64,000 nucleotides of DNA from Flavobacterium sp. LPB0248 (GTDB lineage Bacteria > Bacteroidota > Bacteroidia > Flavobacteriales > Flavobacteriaceae). Location of the stretch: contig NZ_CP058246.1 in assembly GCF_013388355.1 (NCBI RefSeq), forward strand, positions 3,224,001 through 3,288,000, read 5' to 3'. Positions 16,199 to 25,091 of the stretch are shown piece after piece. The number at the start of each line of letters is the position of its first letter. Positions within the stretch are counted from its first letter, which is position 1. Under the pieces are notes generated by a model. It ran no database searches, had not been told where the DNA came from, and saw nothing but the letters and a program-made list of their open reading frames with translations. The translations under genes and the position numbers were made by a program.

Positions 16199-16804
16199 TT
16201 ATCGAATACTATCGTGAGCGTGAGTCTGTACGCCGTTATTCCATAAAGTAAGAATGTCTGTTGCTACAGCTGCACCACTTCCGGCAGCAATTGCCAACTG
16301 ACTTCTCCAGCCAGCTAAAGTCCCGATTACATAAATGCCATCAGCAACTTTATGATCTTCATTTTTAAGTTGAATTCGCTGTTTTTCTGGAAGCGCTTTT
16401 TTGTGAGGTTCAACAAATTGCATTAAGCCTTCTATGTCGAAGGTATTGGCAGAACCAATTCCAACCACGATATTTTTTGTTTGGTATGAATTTTTGTTGG
16501 TTACGACAGTAAATTCTGGGTAACTGCCCTCAATTTTCATTACTTTTTCATTTGGAATCTGAGTAATGTGCGGGTACGTTGTCGCTAAATCCTGTATGCT
16601 TTCAGAAAGCAGTTCAGAACCTAATTTTCCTGATGTAATTCCGTAAGCGTTATAAAATATTGCCTCTTGTAAAGAAGAATTTTTCTGGTGGGTAAAAATT
16701 CCGATTTTTTTATCAGTAACAAAAGTTTTGTTTTTTGCGGACCCTAAGACTAGAGCACATGACATTCCAGATACTCCTCCGCCGATAATTAAAACATCAA
16801 ACAT
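16199..16804 (-). CDS. Short FAD/NAD-dependent oxidoreductase
   Basis: The chosen start is MFDVLIIGGGVSGMSCAL (ATG at 16804), one base after the stop of the upstream gene; an ATG five codons earlier would overlap that gene. The N-terminal GGGVSG is an FAD-binding Rossmann motif, and the C-terminal DGIYVIGTLAGWRSQLAIAAGSG is the second FAD contact of thioredoxin-reductase-like proteins. With only 201 residues, it lacks both the CxxC active site and the inserted NAD(P)H domain of true thioredoxin reductases. It may be a stripped-down flavoprotein that uses a partner for electrons. No frameshift is evident. Confidence 0.75.
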   Translation of the reverse strand: MFDVLIIGGGVSGMSCALVLGSAKNKTFVTDKKIGIFTHQKNSSLQEAIFYNAYGITSGKLGSELLSESIQDLATTYPHITQIPNEKVMKIEGSYPEFTVVTNKNSYQTKNIVVGIGSANTFDIEGLMQFVEPHKKALPEKQRIQLKNEDHKVADGIYVIGTLAGWRSQLAIAAGSGAAVATDILTLWNNGVQTHAHDSIR

Positions 16805-16805
16805 A

Positions 16806-17009
16806 TTATCTGTTATCATTCATTTTTTCTTCAATTCTTTTCGAAATCCTAAAAATCAAAAGAATCAAAACAGCGCAAAATGAAGCGGCGATTCCAATAA
16901 AAGCTACCATACTATCTCCTTGGAAAGGGTTTTGAAAGTCTAATAGCGTAATATTAAAAACGATTAAAGCTAATGCCAAAAGCACTAAGATTGAAGTGAA
17001 AATTTTCAT
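16806..17009 (-). CDS. Small two-helix membrane protein
   Basis: A 67-residue protein with two hydrophobic helices (about residues 5-24 and 34-54) and a charged C-terminus RISKRIEEKMNDNR. It lies directly upstream of the short flavoprotein gene with one base between them, so the two are probably co-translated. It might serve as a membrane partner. No family is recognised. Confidence 0.7.
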   Translation of the reverse strand: MKIFTSILVLLALALIVFNITLLDFQNPFQGDSMVAFIGIAASFCAVLILLIFRISKRIEEKMNDNR

Positions 17010-17116
17010 AAGGTTGTTTTGTTTTTGTCTAAAAATAATAAAGTAAAACTTTATAGGAAAATTGCCTTAAAGTTGTATTTTAGAAATTTTACGGGGTAAA
17101 TTTATAAAAATAAATT

Positions 17117-17695
17117 TTAGACAAACAAACCTTTAACATTAGCAGCGAATAATTTAACAGCAATCGCCAAAAGTATTACTCCAAATGTTTTGCGAACCAC
17201 TCCAAGTCCGTTCTCTCCCAACAGATTTTCGATTTTTTTAGATGACTTTAAAACGATGTAGACCAATATAATATTCAATACAATTGCAATGATAATGTTG
17301 ATTGTATGAAACTGAGATCGAAGTGATAATAAAGTGGTCATCGTTCCTGCTCCAGCGATTAGAGGAAAAGCCAGTGGTACAATAGAAGCAGACCCAGGTT
17401 CTTCATCACGATAAATTCTGATTCCTAAAATCATTTCTAAAGCTAAAAAGAACAAAACAAACGATCCCGCAACGGCAAACGAATGAACGTCGATACCAAT
17501 TAAGTTTAGTAAACCTTCTCCAACAAAAAGAAAAACAATCATGATGGCTCCGGCCACAATAGAAGCTTTTTCAGATTCGATGTGTCCGACTTTAGCTCTT
17601 AAATTCACAATAATCGGAATTGAACCAACAATATCAATTACTGCAAAAAGCACCATACTAACGGTAATGATTTCTTTAAAATCGATTTCTAACAT
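17117..17695 (-). CDS. MarC-family integral membrane protein
   Basis: A 192-residue protein with about six helices. Diagnostic MarC features are the first helix with FAVIDIVGSIPIIVNLR, the ALEMILGIRIYRDEE segment and IVPLAFPLIAGAGTMTTLLSL. The family is present in most bacteria and was once tied to multiple antibiotic resistance in E. coli, a link later withdrawn; the true role is unknown. It stands alone. Confidence 0.9.
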   Translation of the reverse strand: MLEIDFKEIITVSMVLFAVIDIVGSIPIIVNLRAKVGHIESEKASIVAGAIMIVFLFVGEGLLNLIGIDVHSFAVAGSFVLFFLALEMILGIRIYRDEEPGSASIVPLAFPLIAGAGTMTTLLSLRSQFHTINIIIAIVLNIILVYIVLKSSKKIENLLGENGLGVVRKTFGVILLAIAVKLFAANVKGLFV

Positions 17696-17986
17696 ATCGC
17701 TTTGATTTTTAGGGTTTAAAAAACTGCTGCAAAAGTAGTTAATAAAGTTAGGTGTTTTTTCGATACAATGTATTTTTGTTATAAAAGCATCTATTATGTG
17801 TGTAAAATGTGATATTTATAACATTATTGTGTTTAAATTATTGATTCGGAGAAAAAAAGACGTTTTGTTTCTGAACTTAATTTATTTGAATGCTTGTCTT
17901 AATAAAGTTCATGAAATCAAACGTTAAAAAGTATAACTTACTGAAATTCAATTGGTAAATTTGTTGTAATTTCAAAAGAGGAGGTT

Positions 17987-18769
17987 ATGAAAAAGATGAT
18001 GTTTGTTATAGTTCTCTTGTGTTTATTGTTTTCGTTCAATAGTTCACAAGCCCAAATCTGGCAGCAAATAAAAAAAGCGGCTGAACAAAAAGCACAAAAT
18101 AGCAGTAAAACTGCTGATCAAAATGCAAGTATGGAAAATGCTGTTTTAAATTATGGAAAAAATAAAGTTGATCCTTCGGTAGTTCCAGATTCTTACTCTT
18201 TTAGCTGGAAATATATTATGGAAATTAAAACGGATGAAGGCAAGGCAATGAATGCAAATTATTTTCTTGAGCCCAACGCTTCTTATTTTGCAATGAACAT
18301 TGATCAGGGGAAAGGACAGAATATGATGATGATAATGGATTCTAAGAATAGTATAACGGTGACAGGTTTTGGTGACGGTAAAAGCAAAATGGCTACAGCT
18401 TCAAAAATGCCAGATTATTCGTCAATGGCAAAAAAGGAAGGAGAAAAGTCAAAATACATCATTAAGACATTACCGAATAAAACTTTTTTAGGATACAATT
18501 GTAAAGGAATACAAATGACAAACGATGAACACGATATTATTTGTTATTACACAAGCGAAGCAAAAGTGAGTTTTGGAGATATGTTTAAAAATCAAAAAGG
18601 CTGGAAAGTGCCAGATGAATTTGTAAATTACTTTAAGCCTGAAGAACGCACTCTGCTGATGGATATGACTATGAAAGATCTAAAAAGCAAGAAAGTGACA
18701 ACGCTGAAATGTGTTAGTTTAGAAAAGAGCGCTTTTACATTTAATAAATCAGATTATAAATTTATGTAA
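17987..18769 (+). CDS. Secreted DUF4412-domain protein
   Basis: A 260-residue protein with a Sec signal peptide (MKKMMFVIVLLCLLFSFNSSQAQ, cut after AQ). The mature part has the DUF4412 pattern: FSWKYIMEIKTDEGKAMNANYFLEP, MMIMDSKNSITVTGFGDGKSKMATA, KTFLGYNCKGIQMTNDEHDIICYYT. The function is unknown. An AGGAGG stretch lies two bases before the ATG, an unusual Shine-Dalgarno for this phylum but placed too close to be ideal. A TAAATTTG box at 17956-17963 fits the -7 promoter consensus. Confidence 0.8.
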   Translation: MKKMMFVIVLLCLLFSFNSSQAQIWQQIKKAAEQKAQNSSKTADQNASMENAVLNYGKNKVDPSVVPDSYSFSWKYIMEIKTDEGKAMNANYFLEPNASYFAMNIDQGKGQNMMMIMDSKNSITVTGFGDGKSKMATASKMPDYSSMAKKEGEKSKYIIKTLPNKTFLGYNCKGIQMTNDEHDIICYYTSEAKVSFGDMFKNQKGWKVPDEFVNYFKPEERTLLMDMTMKDLKSKKVTTLKCVSLEKSAFTFNKSDYKFM

Positions 18770-18843
18770 AATGAGTTTGTAAGTCAGGTTATTTAGACTA
18801 AGAACATATATTTAGGAGTGTTTTTATTTCCTGAATCTTTAGT

Positions 18844-18851
18844 TACCTTTG
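18844..18851 (+). promoter_or_regulatory. -7 box placed almost at the start codon (near-leaderless transcript)
   Basis: TACCTTTG matches TAnnTTTG exactly and ends four bases before the ATG at 18856. If used, the transcript would begin at or next to the start codon, giving an essentially leaderless mRNA. The -33 region upstream has only T-runs, so strength is uncertain. Confidence 0.45.
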
Positions 18852-18855
18852 CAAA

Positions 18856-19425
18856 ATGTTTCAATTAGGAAAAACCATAGTATCAGAGGACATCCTCGAA
18901 AAAGAATTTGTTTGTAATTTATCAGCGTGCAAGGGAGCTTGTTGTGTTGATGGAGATGCCGGCGCGCCCTTAAACGAAGCCGAAACAAAAATTTTAGAAG
19001 AAATCTATCCAAAAGTAAAGCCTTTTTTAAGAAAAGAGGGAATTGCTGCAATCGAAGCTCAAGGAACTTGGGTGAAAGGAACTGACGGAGATCTCGAAAC
19101 TCCGCTTATTGATAATAAAGATTGTGCTTACGTAATTTTTGACGGAAAAACCGCACTTTGCGGAATTGAACAAGCTTATAATCAAGGACTCGTTGACTGG
19201 AAAAAACCAGTTTCTTGTCATTTGTATCCAATTCGTGTAAAAGACTTCACAGAATTTGCTGCAGTCAATTACGATAAATGGGATATTTGTGATGATGCCT
19301 GTTCGTTAGGAAAAGAATTGGAAGTTCCAGTTTATAAATTCGTAAAAGAAGCGTTGATAAGACGTTTTGGCGAAGACTGGTACTTGGAGCTAGAAAAAGT
19401 AGCCGAAGAACTCAAAAATTCATAA
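18856..19425 (+). CDS. DUF3109-family cysteine-rich protein
   Basis: A 189-residue protein with [20 protein letters not shown] near the N-terminus, and later [28 protein letters not shown] and [11 protein letters not shown]. This set of cysteines matches DUF3109, a relative of the YkgJ zinc/iron-cluster proteins. The number and spacing of cysteines suggest a bound metal or Fe-S cluster. The biochemical role is unknown. It precedes the ribonucleotide reductase genes by about 340 bases and need not be linked to them. Confidence 0.85.
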   Translation: MFQLGKTIVSEDILEKEFVCNLSACKGACCVDGDAGAPLNEAETKILEEIYPKVKPFLRKEGIAAIEAQGTWVKGTDGDLETPLIDNKDCAYVIFDGKTALCGIEQAYNQGLVDWKKPVSCHLYPIRVKDFTEFAAVNYDKWDICDDACSLGKELEVPVYKFVKEALIRRFGEDWYLELEKVAEELKNS

Positions 19426-19762
19426 AAACCCACAGCAAAAACTATAGTCTTTTTGACTACAACTTTTGATTCAAAAAAAATAAATTTTTGACTCGAAAAA
19501 AACTTTTTAAAACTATTTAAAATTTCTTGCTTTTTATTCTAAAAAGTCTATATTTTACAGGGCTTTTGAAGTGTAAAATAGCTTTTAAATCATTCATTTG
19601 CAGTAAATTAATTATTGTCTGAAAAATTTTTCAAATTTTAGCCTTTGTTAAAAACTACGTCCGATTGTGAATAAGTTTGGCTTTTATTTTTGCCGTTAAA
19701 TGACAATCTTTGTAGTGCACTGAATGTGTAAAAATTCAATAAAAAAATTAACAGAATCTGTC
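19426..19762 (+). other. Long nrdB upstream region with an inverted repeat
   Basis: No gene is seen in this 337-base AT-rich stretch. It contains an inverted repeat TATTTTACA (19551-19559) / TGTAAAATA (19572-19580) with a 12-base spacer, which could be a binding site for a regulator of ribonucleotide reductase. A sequence AATCTTTG, one change from the -7 consensus, lies shortly before the chosen start. The evidence for any of these being used is weak. Confidence 0.35.
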
Positions 19763-20740
19763 ATGTCACAAATCGAACCAATATTACAAGAAAATAAAAA
19801 TCGCTTCGTTATTTTTCCGATTAAACATCATGATATTTGGGAGTGGTATAAGAAGATGGAAGCAAGTTTTTGGACTGCAGAAGAAATTGACTTACACCAA
19901 GATTTGACAGACTGGAATAATAAATTGAATGACGACGAAAGATATTTTATTAAACATATCTTAGCATTCTTTGCTGCTTCTGACGGAATCGTAAATGAAA
20001 ATCTTGCTGAGAACTTTGTAAACGAAGTTCAATATGCTGAAGCAAAGTTTTTCTATGGCTTCCAAATTATGATGGAAAACATTCATAGTGAAACATATTC
20101 TTTATTGATTGATACTTATGTAAAAGACGAAGCAGAAAAAACAGAATTGTTTAATGCTTTGGAGGTATTCCCTGCTATTGCAAAAAAAGGAGAATGGGCT
20201 TTAAAATGGATCGAGTCAGATTCATTTGCTGAAAGACTTATTGCTTTTGCTGCAGTTGAAGGAATCTTTTTTTCAGGAGCCTTCTGTTCAATTTATTGGT
20301 TGAAAAAACGTGGTTTAATGCCCGGTTTAACTTTCTCTAATGAGTTGATTTCTCGTGACGAAGGCGTACATTGTGATTTTGCAGTTCACCTGCACAATCA
20401 TCACTTGGTAAATAAAGTGCCAAAAGAAAGAATTAAAGAAATTATTGTCGATGCCTTAGATATCGAAAGACAGTTTGTAACTGAATCTCTTCCGGTAAGT
20501 TTAATTGGTATGAATGCAGGGTTAATGACACAGTACCTAGAGTTCGTAGCTGACAGACTTTTAGTAGAATTAGGTTGCGAGCGTGTTTACGGATCAGCGA
20601 ATCCATTTGATTTCATGGACATGATTTCTCTTCAAGGAAAAACTAATTTCTTTGAAAAACGTGTTGCAGAGTATCAAAAATCTGGTGTGATGAACACAGA
20701 CAGTGATGCTCAGAAAATTTCATTTGATGCAGATTTTTAG
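19763..20740 (+). CDS. nrdB: Ribonucleoside-diphosphate reductase beta subunit, class Ia
   Basis: The start was placed at the ATG at 19763 ([15 protein letters not shown]); the frame extends 13 codons further only through a GTG. The 325-residue radical subunit has all di-iron ligands expected from the E. coli R2 protein: Asp43 in EEIDLH, Glu105 and His108 in [10 protein letters not shown], and the later [13 protein letters not shown] and [14 protein letters not shown]. Tyr112 matches the radical tyrosine. The C-terminus ends FDADF, like the tail that docks on the alpha subunit. It supplies the tyrosyl radical for dNTP synthesis together with nrdA downstream. Confidence 0.95.
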   Translation: MSQIEPILQENKNRFVIFPIKHHDIWEWYKKMEASFWTAEEIDLHQDLTDWNNKLNDDERYFIKHILAFFAASDGIVNENLAENFVNEVQYAEAKFFYGFQIMMENIHSETYSLLIDTYVKDEAEKTELFNALEVFPAIAKKGEWALKWIESDSFAERLIAFAAVEGIFFSGAFCSIYWLKKRGLMPGLTFSNELISRDEGVHCDFAVHLHNHHLVNKVPKERIKEIIVDALDIERQFVTESLPVSLIGMNAGLMTQYLEFVADRLLVELGCERVYGSANPFDFMDMISLQGKTNFFEKRVAEYQKSGVMNTDSDAQKISFDADF

Positions 20741-20884
20741 ACAACAAAAATACTTTTAGTGTCTATCTTCTAGAGATACTAAAAAAAGATTACAAGAATA
20801 TTTTAAGGTTGAATCTCTTTCCCCAAGTCGCAGATTCAATAGCAATTTTTGACGCATTTAAATTCGATTTTCGAATTTGAAACG

Positions 20885-20988
20885 AGTAACTATTGAGAAT
20901 TTGGTAATTCTCAAAAAATAATTTAAAAACACGCAATGTTTAGGTGCTGGAGTTCGTTCTCTAGTTACTTTCATTTTTTCAATAACTA
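20885..20988 (+). promoter_or_regulatory. Structured leader candidate upstream of nrdA
   Basis: Several complementary segments lie in the 262-base gap between nrdB and nrdA. A perfect hairpin TTGAGAATT / AATTCTCAA occupies 20893-20914. Flanking it, AGTAACT (20885-20891) can pair with AGTTACT (20963-20969). That second segment overlaps TAGTTA (20962-20967), which can instead pair with TAACTA (20983-20988) just before the nrdA start at 21003. The two long-range pairings exclude each other. This might be a regulated leader or chance in AT-rich DNA. Confidence 0.3.
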
Positions 20989-21002
20989 TAAAAGGTAAGC
21001 TT

Positions 21003-23396
21003 ATGTATGTAGTAAAAAGAGATGGCCACAGAGAGCCCGTAATGTTTGATAAGATTACAGAAAGAATCAAAAAATTGTGCTACGGCTTAAATGAGCTTGT
21101 AGATCCGGTAAAGGTAGCGATGAGAGTTATCGAAGGATTGTATGACGGAGTTTCGACTTCTGAATTGGATAATCTTGCGGCAGAAACTGCAGCATCTATG
21201 ACAATTGCCCATCCGGATTATGCACAATTAGCGGCGCGTGTGGCAATTTCAAATTTACACTCTAATACAAAAAAATCTTTCTCAGAAACGATGAAAGATA
21301 TGTATCACTACGTAAACCCAAGAAACGGTCAAGATGCACCGTTAATTGCTGATGATGTTTACAAAGTGATTCAAGAAAATGCTGCTTTTTTAGATTCTCA
21401 TATTATTTATACAAGAGATTTTAATTACGATTACTTTGGTTTTAAAACTTTAGAGCGTTCTTATCTTCTTAAAATAAACGGAAAAATCGTAGAGCGTCCA
21501 CAGCACATGTTAATGCGTGTTTCTGTTGGTATTCACTTAGATGATTTAAAATCGGTTATTGAAACTTACGACTTAATGTCTAAAAAGTTCTTTACGCATG
21601 CAACGCCAACGTTGTTCAATGCAGGAACTCCAAAACCTCAAATGTCTTCTTGTTTCCTTTTGGCAATGCAGGATGATAGTATTGACGGAATTTACGATAC
21701 ATTAAAACAAACAGCAAAAATCTCGCAATCAGCAGGAGGAATTGGACTTTCTATTCATAATGTTCGTGCAACTGGATCTTATATTCGTGGTACAAACGGA
21801 ACTTCAAACGGAATTGTTCCAATGTTGAGAGTTTTCAATGATACAGCTCGTTACGTAGATCAAGGTGGTGGAAAACGTAAAGGAAGTTTTGCGATTTACA
21901 TCGAAACTTGGCATGCAGATATCTTTGATTTCTTGGATTTAAAGAAAAATACAGGAAAAGAAGAAATGCGTGCGAGAGATTTATTCTTCGCAATGTGGAC
22001 TTCAGATTTATTCATGAAACGTGTTCAAGAAGATACAACTTGGACTTTAATGTGTCCTAACGAATGTCCAGGATTATATGATGTTTATGGAGATGAATTT
22101 GAAGCTTTATACACTGATTATGAATTTCAAGGAAAAGGAAGAAAAACAATCCGCGCTCGTGAATTATGGGAGAAAATTCTAGAATCTCAAATCGAGACTG
22201 GAACACCATATATGTTGTACAAAGATGCAGCAAACCGTAAATCGAACCACAAGAATTTAGGAACAATTCGTTCTTCCAACTTGTGTACAGAGATTATGGA
22301 GTTTACTTCTAAAGATGAAATCGCGGTTTGTAACTTGGCTTCAATCTCTTTACCAATGTTTATTGATAATGGACAATTTGATCACCAAGCACTTTACAAT
22401 GTTACAAAACGTGTAACTCGTAACTTGAATAAGGTAATTGACAGAAACTATTACCCAGTAAAAGAAGCTGAAAATTCTAACTTACGCCACCGTCCAGTTG
22501 GTTTAGGTGTGCAAGGTTTAGCAGATGCTTTCATCATGTTGCGTATGCCGTTTACAAGTGATGAAGCTAAAAAATTAAACCAAGAGATTTTCGAAACTTT
22601 ATACTTCGCTGCTGTAACTGCTTCTATGGAAATGGCAAAAGAAGAAGGACCGTATTCTACTTTCGAAGGTTCGCCAATGTCACAAGGAGAATTCCAGTAC
22701 AACATGTGGGGAATGAAAGATGAAGAATTATCTGGTCGTTGGGACTGGGCTTCATTAAGAAAAGAAGTTATGGAACACGGAGTTCGTAACTCTTTATTAG
22801 TAGCGCCAATGCCAACAGCATCTACTTCTCAAATTCTTGGAAACAACGAAGCTTTCGAACCCTATACATCAAACATTTACACTCGTCGTGTATTGTCTGG
22901 AGAGTTCATTGTAGTAAACAAACATTTACTAGAAGACTTAGTGAAGCTAGGTTTATGGAACGAAGATTTGAAACAAGAAATTATGCGTCATAACGGATCT
23001 GTTCAAAACATTGATAGAATTCCGCAAGATTTGAAAGATCTTTACAAAACCGTTTGGGAAATGTCGATGAAAGATATTATCGATATGTCTCGTCAAAGAG
23101 GATATTTTATTGACCAGTCTCAATCGCTAAACTTGTTCATGCAAGATGCTAACTATTCTAAACTGACTTCAATGCACTTCTACGCTTGGCAATCTGGTTT
23201 AAAAACAGGAATGTATTACTTAAGAACAAAAGCGGCTGTAGATGCGATTAAATTCACATTAAACAACGATAAAAAAGAAGAAACAGCTCCGTCATTAGTT
23301 CAGGAAACTGAAGCAATCAGCGTTGAGGATTACAAAGCGATGCTTTTAAAAGCACAAGCAGCAGATCCTGAAGATTGTGAAATGTGTGGGTCTTAA
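21003..23396 (+). CDS. nrdA: Ribonucleoside-diphosphate reductase alpha subunit, class Ia
   Basis: A 797-residue catalytic subunit. Residues 1-90 are an ATP-cone allosteric domain ([21 protein letters not shown]). Active-site residues are visible: Cys217 in MSSCFLLAM, Cys428 and Glu430 in SSNLCTEI and Cys443 in AVCNLASI. The C-terminal redox pair Cys792/Cys795 is in CEMCGS. It reduces NDPs to dNDPs, using the radical of nrdB. The N-terminal cone implies dATP feedback inhibition. It lies 262 bases behind nrdB in the same direction and is followed by hairpins at 23402-23476. Confidence 0.97.
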   Translation: MYVVKRDGHREPVMFDKITERIKKLCYGLNELVDPVKVAMRVIEGLYDGVSTSELDNLAAETAASMTIAHPDYAQLAARVAISNLHSNTKKSFSETMKDMYHYVNPRNGQDAPLIADDVYKVIQENAAFLDSHIIYTRDFNYDYFGFKTLERSYLLKINGKIVERPQHMLMRVSVGIHLDDLKSVIETYDLMSKKFFTHATPTLFNAGTPKPQMSSCFLLAMQDDSIDGIYDTLKQTAKISQSAGGIGLSIHNVRATGSYIRGTNGTSNGIVPMLRVFNDTARYVDQGGGKRKGSFAIYIETWHADIFDFLDLKKNTGKEEMRARDLFFAMWTSDLFMKRVQEDTTWTLMCPNECPGLYDVYGDEFEALYTDYEFQGKGRKTIRARELWEKILESQIETGTPYMLYKDAANRKSNHKNLGTIRSSNLCTEIMEFTSKDEIAVCNLASISLPMFIDNGQFDHQALYNVTKRVTRNLNKVIDRNYYPVKEAENSNLRHRPVGLGVQGLADAFIMLRMPFTSDEAKKLNQEIFETLYFAAVTASMEMAKEEGPYSTFEGSPMSQGEFQYNMWGMKDEELSGRWDWASLRKEVMEHGVRNSLLVAPMPTASTSQILGNNEAFEPYTSNIYTRRVLSGEFIVVNKHLLEDLVKLGLWNEDLKQEIMRHNGSVQNIDRIPQDLKDLYKTVWEMSMKDIIDMSRQRGYFIDQSQSLNLFMQDANYSKLTSMHFYAWQSGLKTGMYYLRTKAAVDAIKFTLNNDKKEETAPSLVQETEAISVEDYKAMLLKAQAADPEDCEMCGS

Positions 23397-23438
23397 TGAT
23401 TTTAGATTGTAGATCTGAGATTTTAGATTTTTAAAATA

Positions 23439-23476
23439 TGGAAAAGCAGTTATTGTAATGATAGCTGCTTTTTTTT
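23439..23476 (+). terminator. Terminator after nrdA
   Basis: GGAAAAGCAGTTAT and ATAGCTGCTTTTTT pair (with one G-T) around a short loop and are followed by a T-run. This fits an intrinsic terminator for the nrdB-nrdA unit. The AT-rich gene at 23498 starts just beyond it. Confidence 0.7.
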
Positions 23477-23497
23477 AGTTGACATAATTGATAGATA

Positions 23498-24943
23498 ATG
23501 GAAAAAATTACAAAGAGTATAAGAAATGAAATTTGTCTAATAGAAAATTTCCTTTCAGAAGGATTATTTATTATTCAACACAAAGATTGCTTTGCTATAA
23601 ATACATGTGAATTTTTACTTTCCAAAGAAGTGGATAATAATTTTATTGAATATAGTCTAAAACTAAAAGATGAATTATTTTATGATCAAGTTACTTTTAA
23701 AAAGTTAGGTTTCAACGAAAATTTTAAAATTAAGTCAAGGGAAAATAAGTTTGTAGTGCCTTCAAGGAGTGTTAATTATTTGAAAGGTAAAAGATTTGTA
23801 TCATCGAGTGAATTAAAGGGTAGGTTATCTAAAATATATTCAGAATCGTTTCCACTAAAGTCTCATTCAATATTTCGTTTAATTTTAAAAACAGAAATCG
23901 AACACTTAACTACAATATTTTTGGGAACAGATTATGTCTGTGATAAAATTCATTATGGTTTAGGATTATTTAAAATTGAAGTTGATGACGTAGTGTATCA
24001 TATTTATAGGCATAAAATGAATAATGAGAATTATTTAATAATTGATTGCTTGAATAATTTAGATTTTTCTTCCTTTAAAAAAGTTAGTGAATTAATTATA
24101 AAATCAATCGCTTTCCTAACAGGAAATTGGTATCAAAAAGAATGTTATGTTTTTGCATATAGCTCTTCGGAATTTAGTAAAATAGATAGTTGTTATTATG
24201 AGTCTTTAGATGATTCTATTATCTCCAATCATGAAATAATAAATCCAAATCAATTTAGAAGTTATGTTGCAGATGATTATATAGAAAAGCAAAAGCTTTC
24301 AGATTTGCTTTTTTCAGAGAATAAAATGAGTGAATTTATAATCCAGTTAAAATCAAAACCAGAGCTTGAAAGAACAGTTGATTTGATTATTGAAGGTAAC
24401 GGAATTAAATCTCCCTTAATTAGATGTAGTATTTTTAGCGTAGCGATGGAAACAATAGTTTCTTTAATACATAAAGAGAACAAAACGTTTTTTACACCTC
24501 TTAAAAGCACATCGGAGCTCAATGCTTTAAAAGAATCTTTTCGTTTAATTATCTCCGAAAACAAAGACAAATTCAATGATTTAGAAATAGAGGTTTTAAA
24601 TAAGAAGATAGATTATTTAAATACTCCATTTAATGCAGATAAGTATTTATTAGCATATAAATTTTATCAAATTGAGTTACCAGAAAATTTAATTAAACTT
24701 TTAAAAACAAGAAATCTCTTTTTTCATGGATCAATCCCTTATAAAGGTCTGGAAGTAAAAACTAAAATGAAAGAGTTTAATCTTGATGCTGATAGAATTC
24801 ATTTATTAGTTTCAATTTTAATATTGAAATATTTCAACTATAAAGGTCATATAAAAAATCACGCTGCATATAGAATGGAAACGGAGAATTATTACGATGA
24901 ATTAGGACTTGAAATTCGAGAAAGCTCTTTTTATAGAATATAA
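23498..24943 (+). CDS. Orphan protein with C-terminal HEPN-type R-x4-H motif; candidate ApeA-like defence ribonuclease
   Basis: A 481-residue soluble protein that I cannot assign firmly to a family. The N-terminal 250 or so residues are strand-rich (GLFIIQHKDCFAINTCEFLL ... GLGLFKIEVDDVVYHIYRH). The C-terminal 230 or so residues are helical and end with LIKLLKTRNLFFHGS. Arg405-Asn406-x3-His410 is the R-N-x3-H form of the HEPN ribonuclease motif. A large N-terminal sensor domain followed by a C-terminal HEPN domain with 'RN..fHG' is the design of ApeA-type anti-phage abortive-infection proteins, and the length is similar. The gene is more AT-rich than its neighbours and sits alone between nrdA and the DUF1800 gene. 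Both facts suit a transferred defence gene. Assignment is an inference from one motif plus architecture. Confidence 0.6.
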   Translation: MEKITKSIRNEICLIENFLSEGLFIIQHKDCFAINTCEFLLSKEVDNNFIEYSLKLKDELFYDQVTFKKLGFNENFKIKSRENKFVVPSRSVNYLKGKRFVSSSELKGRLSKIYSESFPLKSHSIFRLILKTEIEHLTTIFLGTDYVCDKIHYGLGLFKIEVDDVVYHIYRHKMNNENYLIIDCLNNLDFSSFKKVSELIIKSIAFLTGNWYQKECYVFAYSSSEFSKIDSCYYESLDDSIISNHEIINPNQFRSYVADDYIEKQKLSDLLFSENKMSEFIIQLKSKPELERTVDLIIEGNGIKSPLIRCSIFSVAMETIVSLIHKENKTFFTPLKSTSELNALKESFRLIISENKDKFNDLEIEVLNKKIDYLNTPFNADKYLLAYKFYQIELPENLIKLLKTRNLFFHGSIPYKGLEVKTKMKEFNLDADRIHLLVSILILKYFNYKGHIKNHAAYRMETENYYDELGLEIRESSFYRI

Positions 24944-25091
24944 AGTAAACAATATCCCCAAAAATTCCCCGTTCTAATTATTACCAAAGACTTTTCAAAA
25001 CTCAGCACCTTAGAATCTCAGCGACTTAGCATCTTTAAAAGAATTAAACCTTTAAAAGAAATTCAAGTCTTATTGTAATAATTTCTGAACG

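Noticed and set aside
19551..19580. Inverted repeat upstream of nrdB as an NrdR box
   Set aside because: The spacing and sequence do not match the known NrdR box pair, so it is recorded only as an unassigned inverted repeat.
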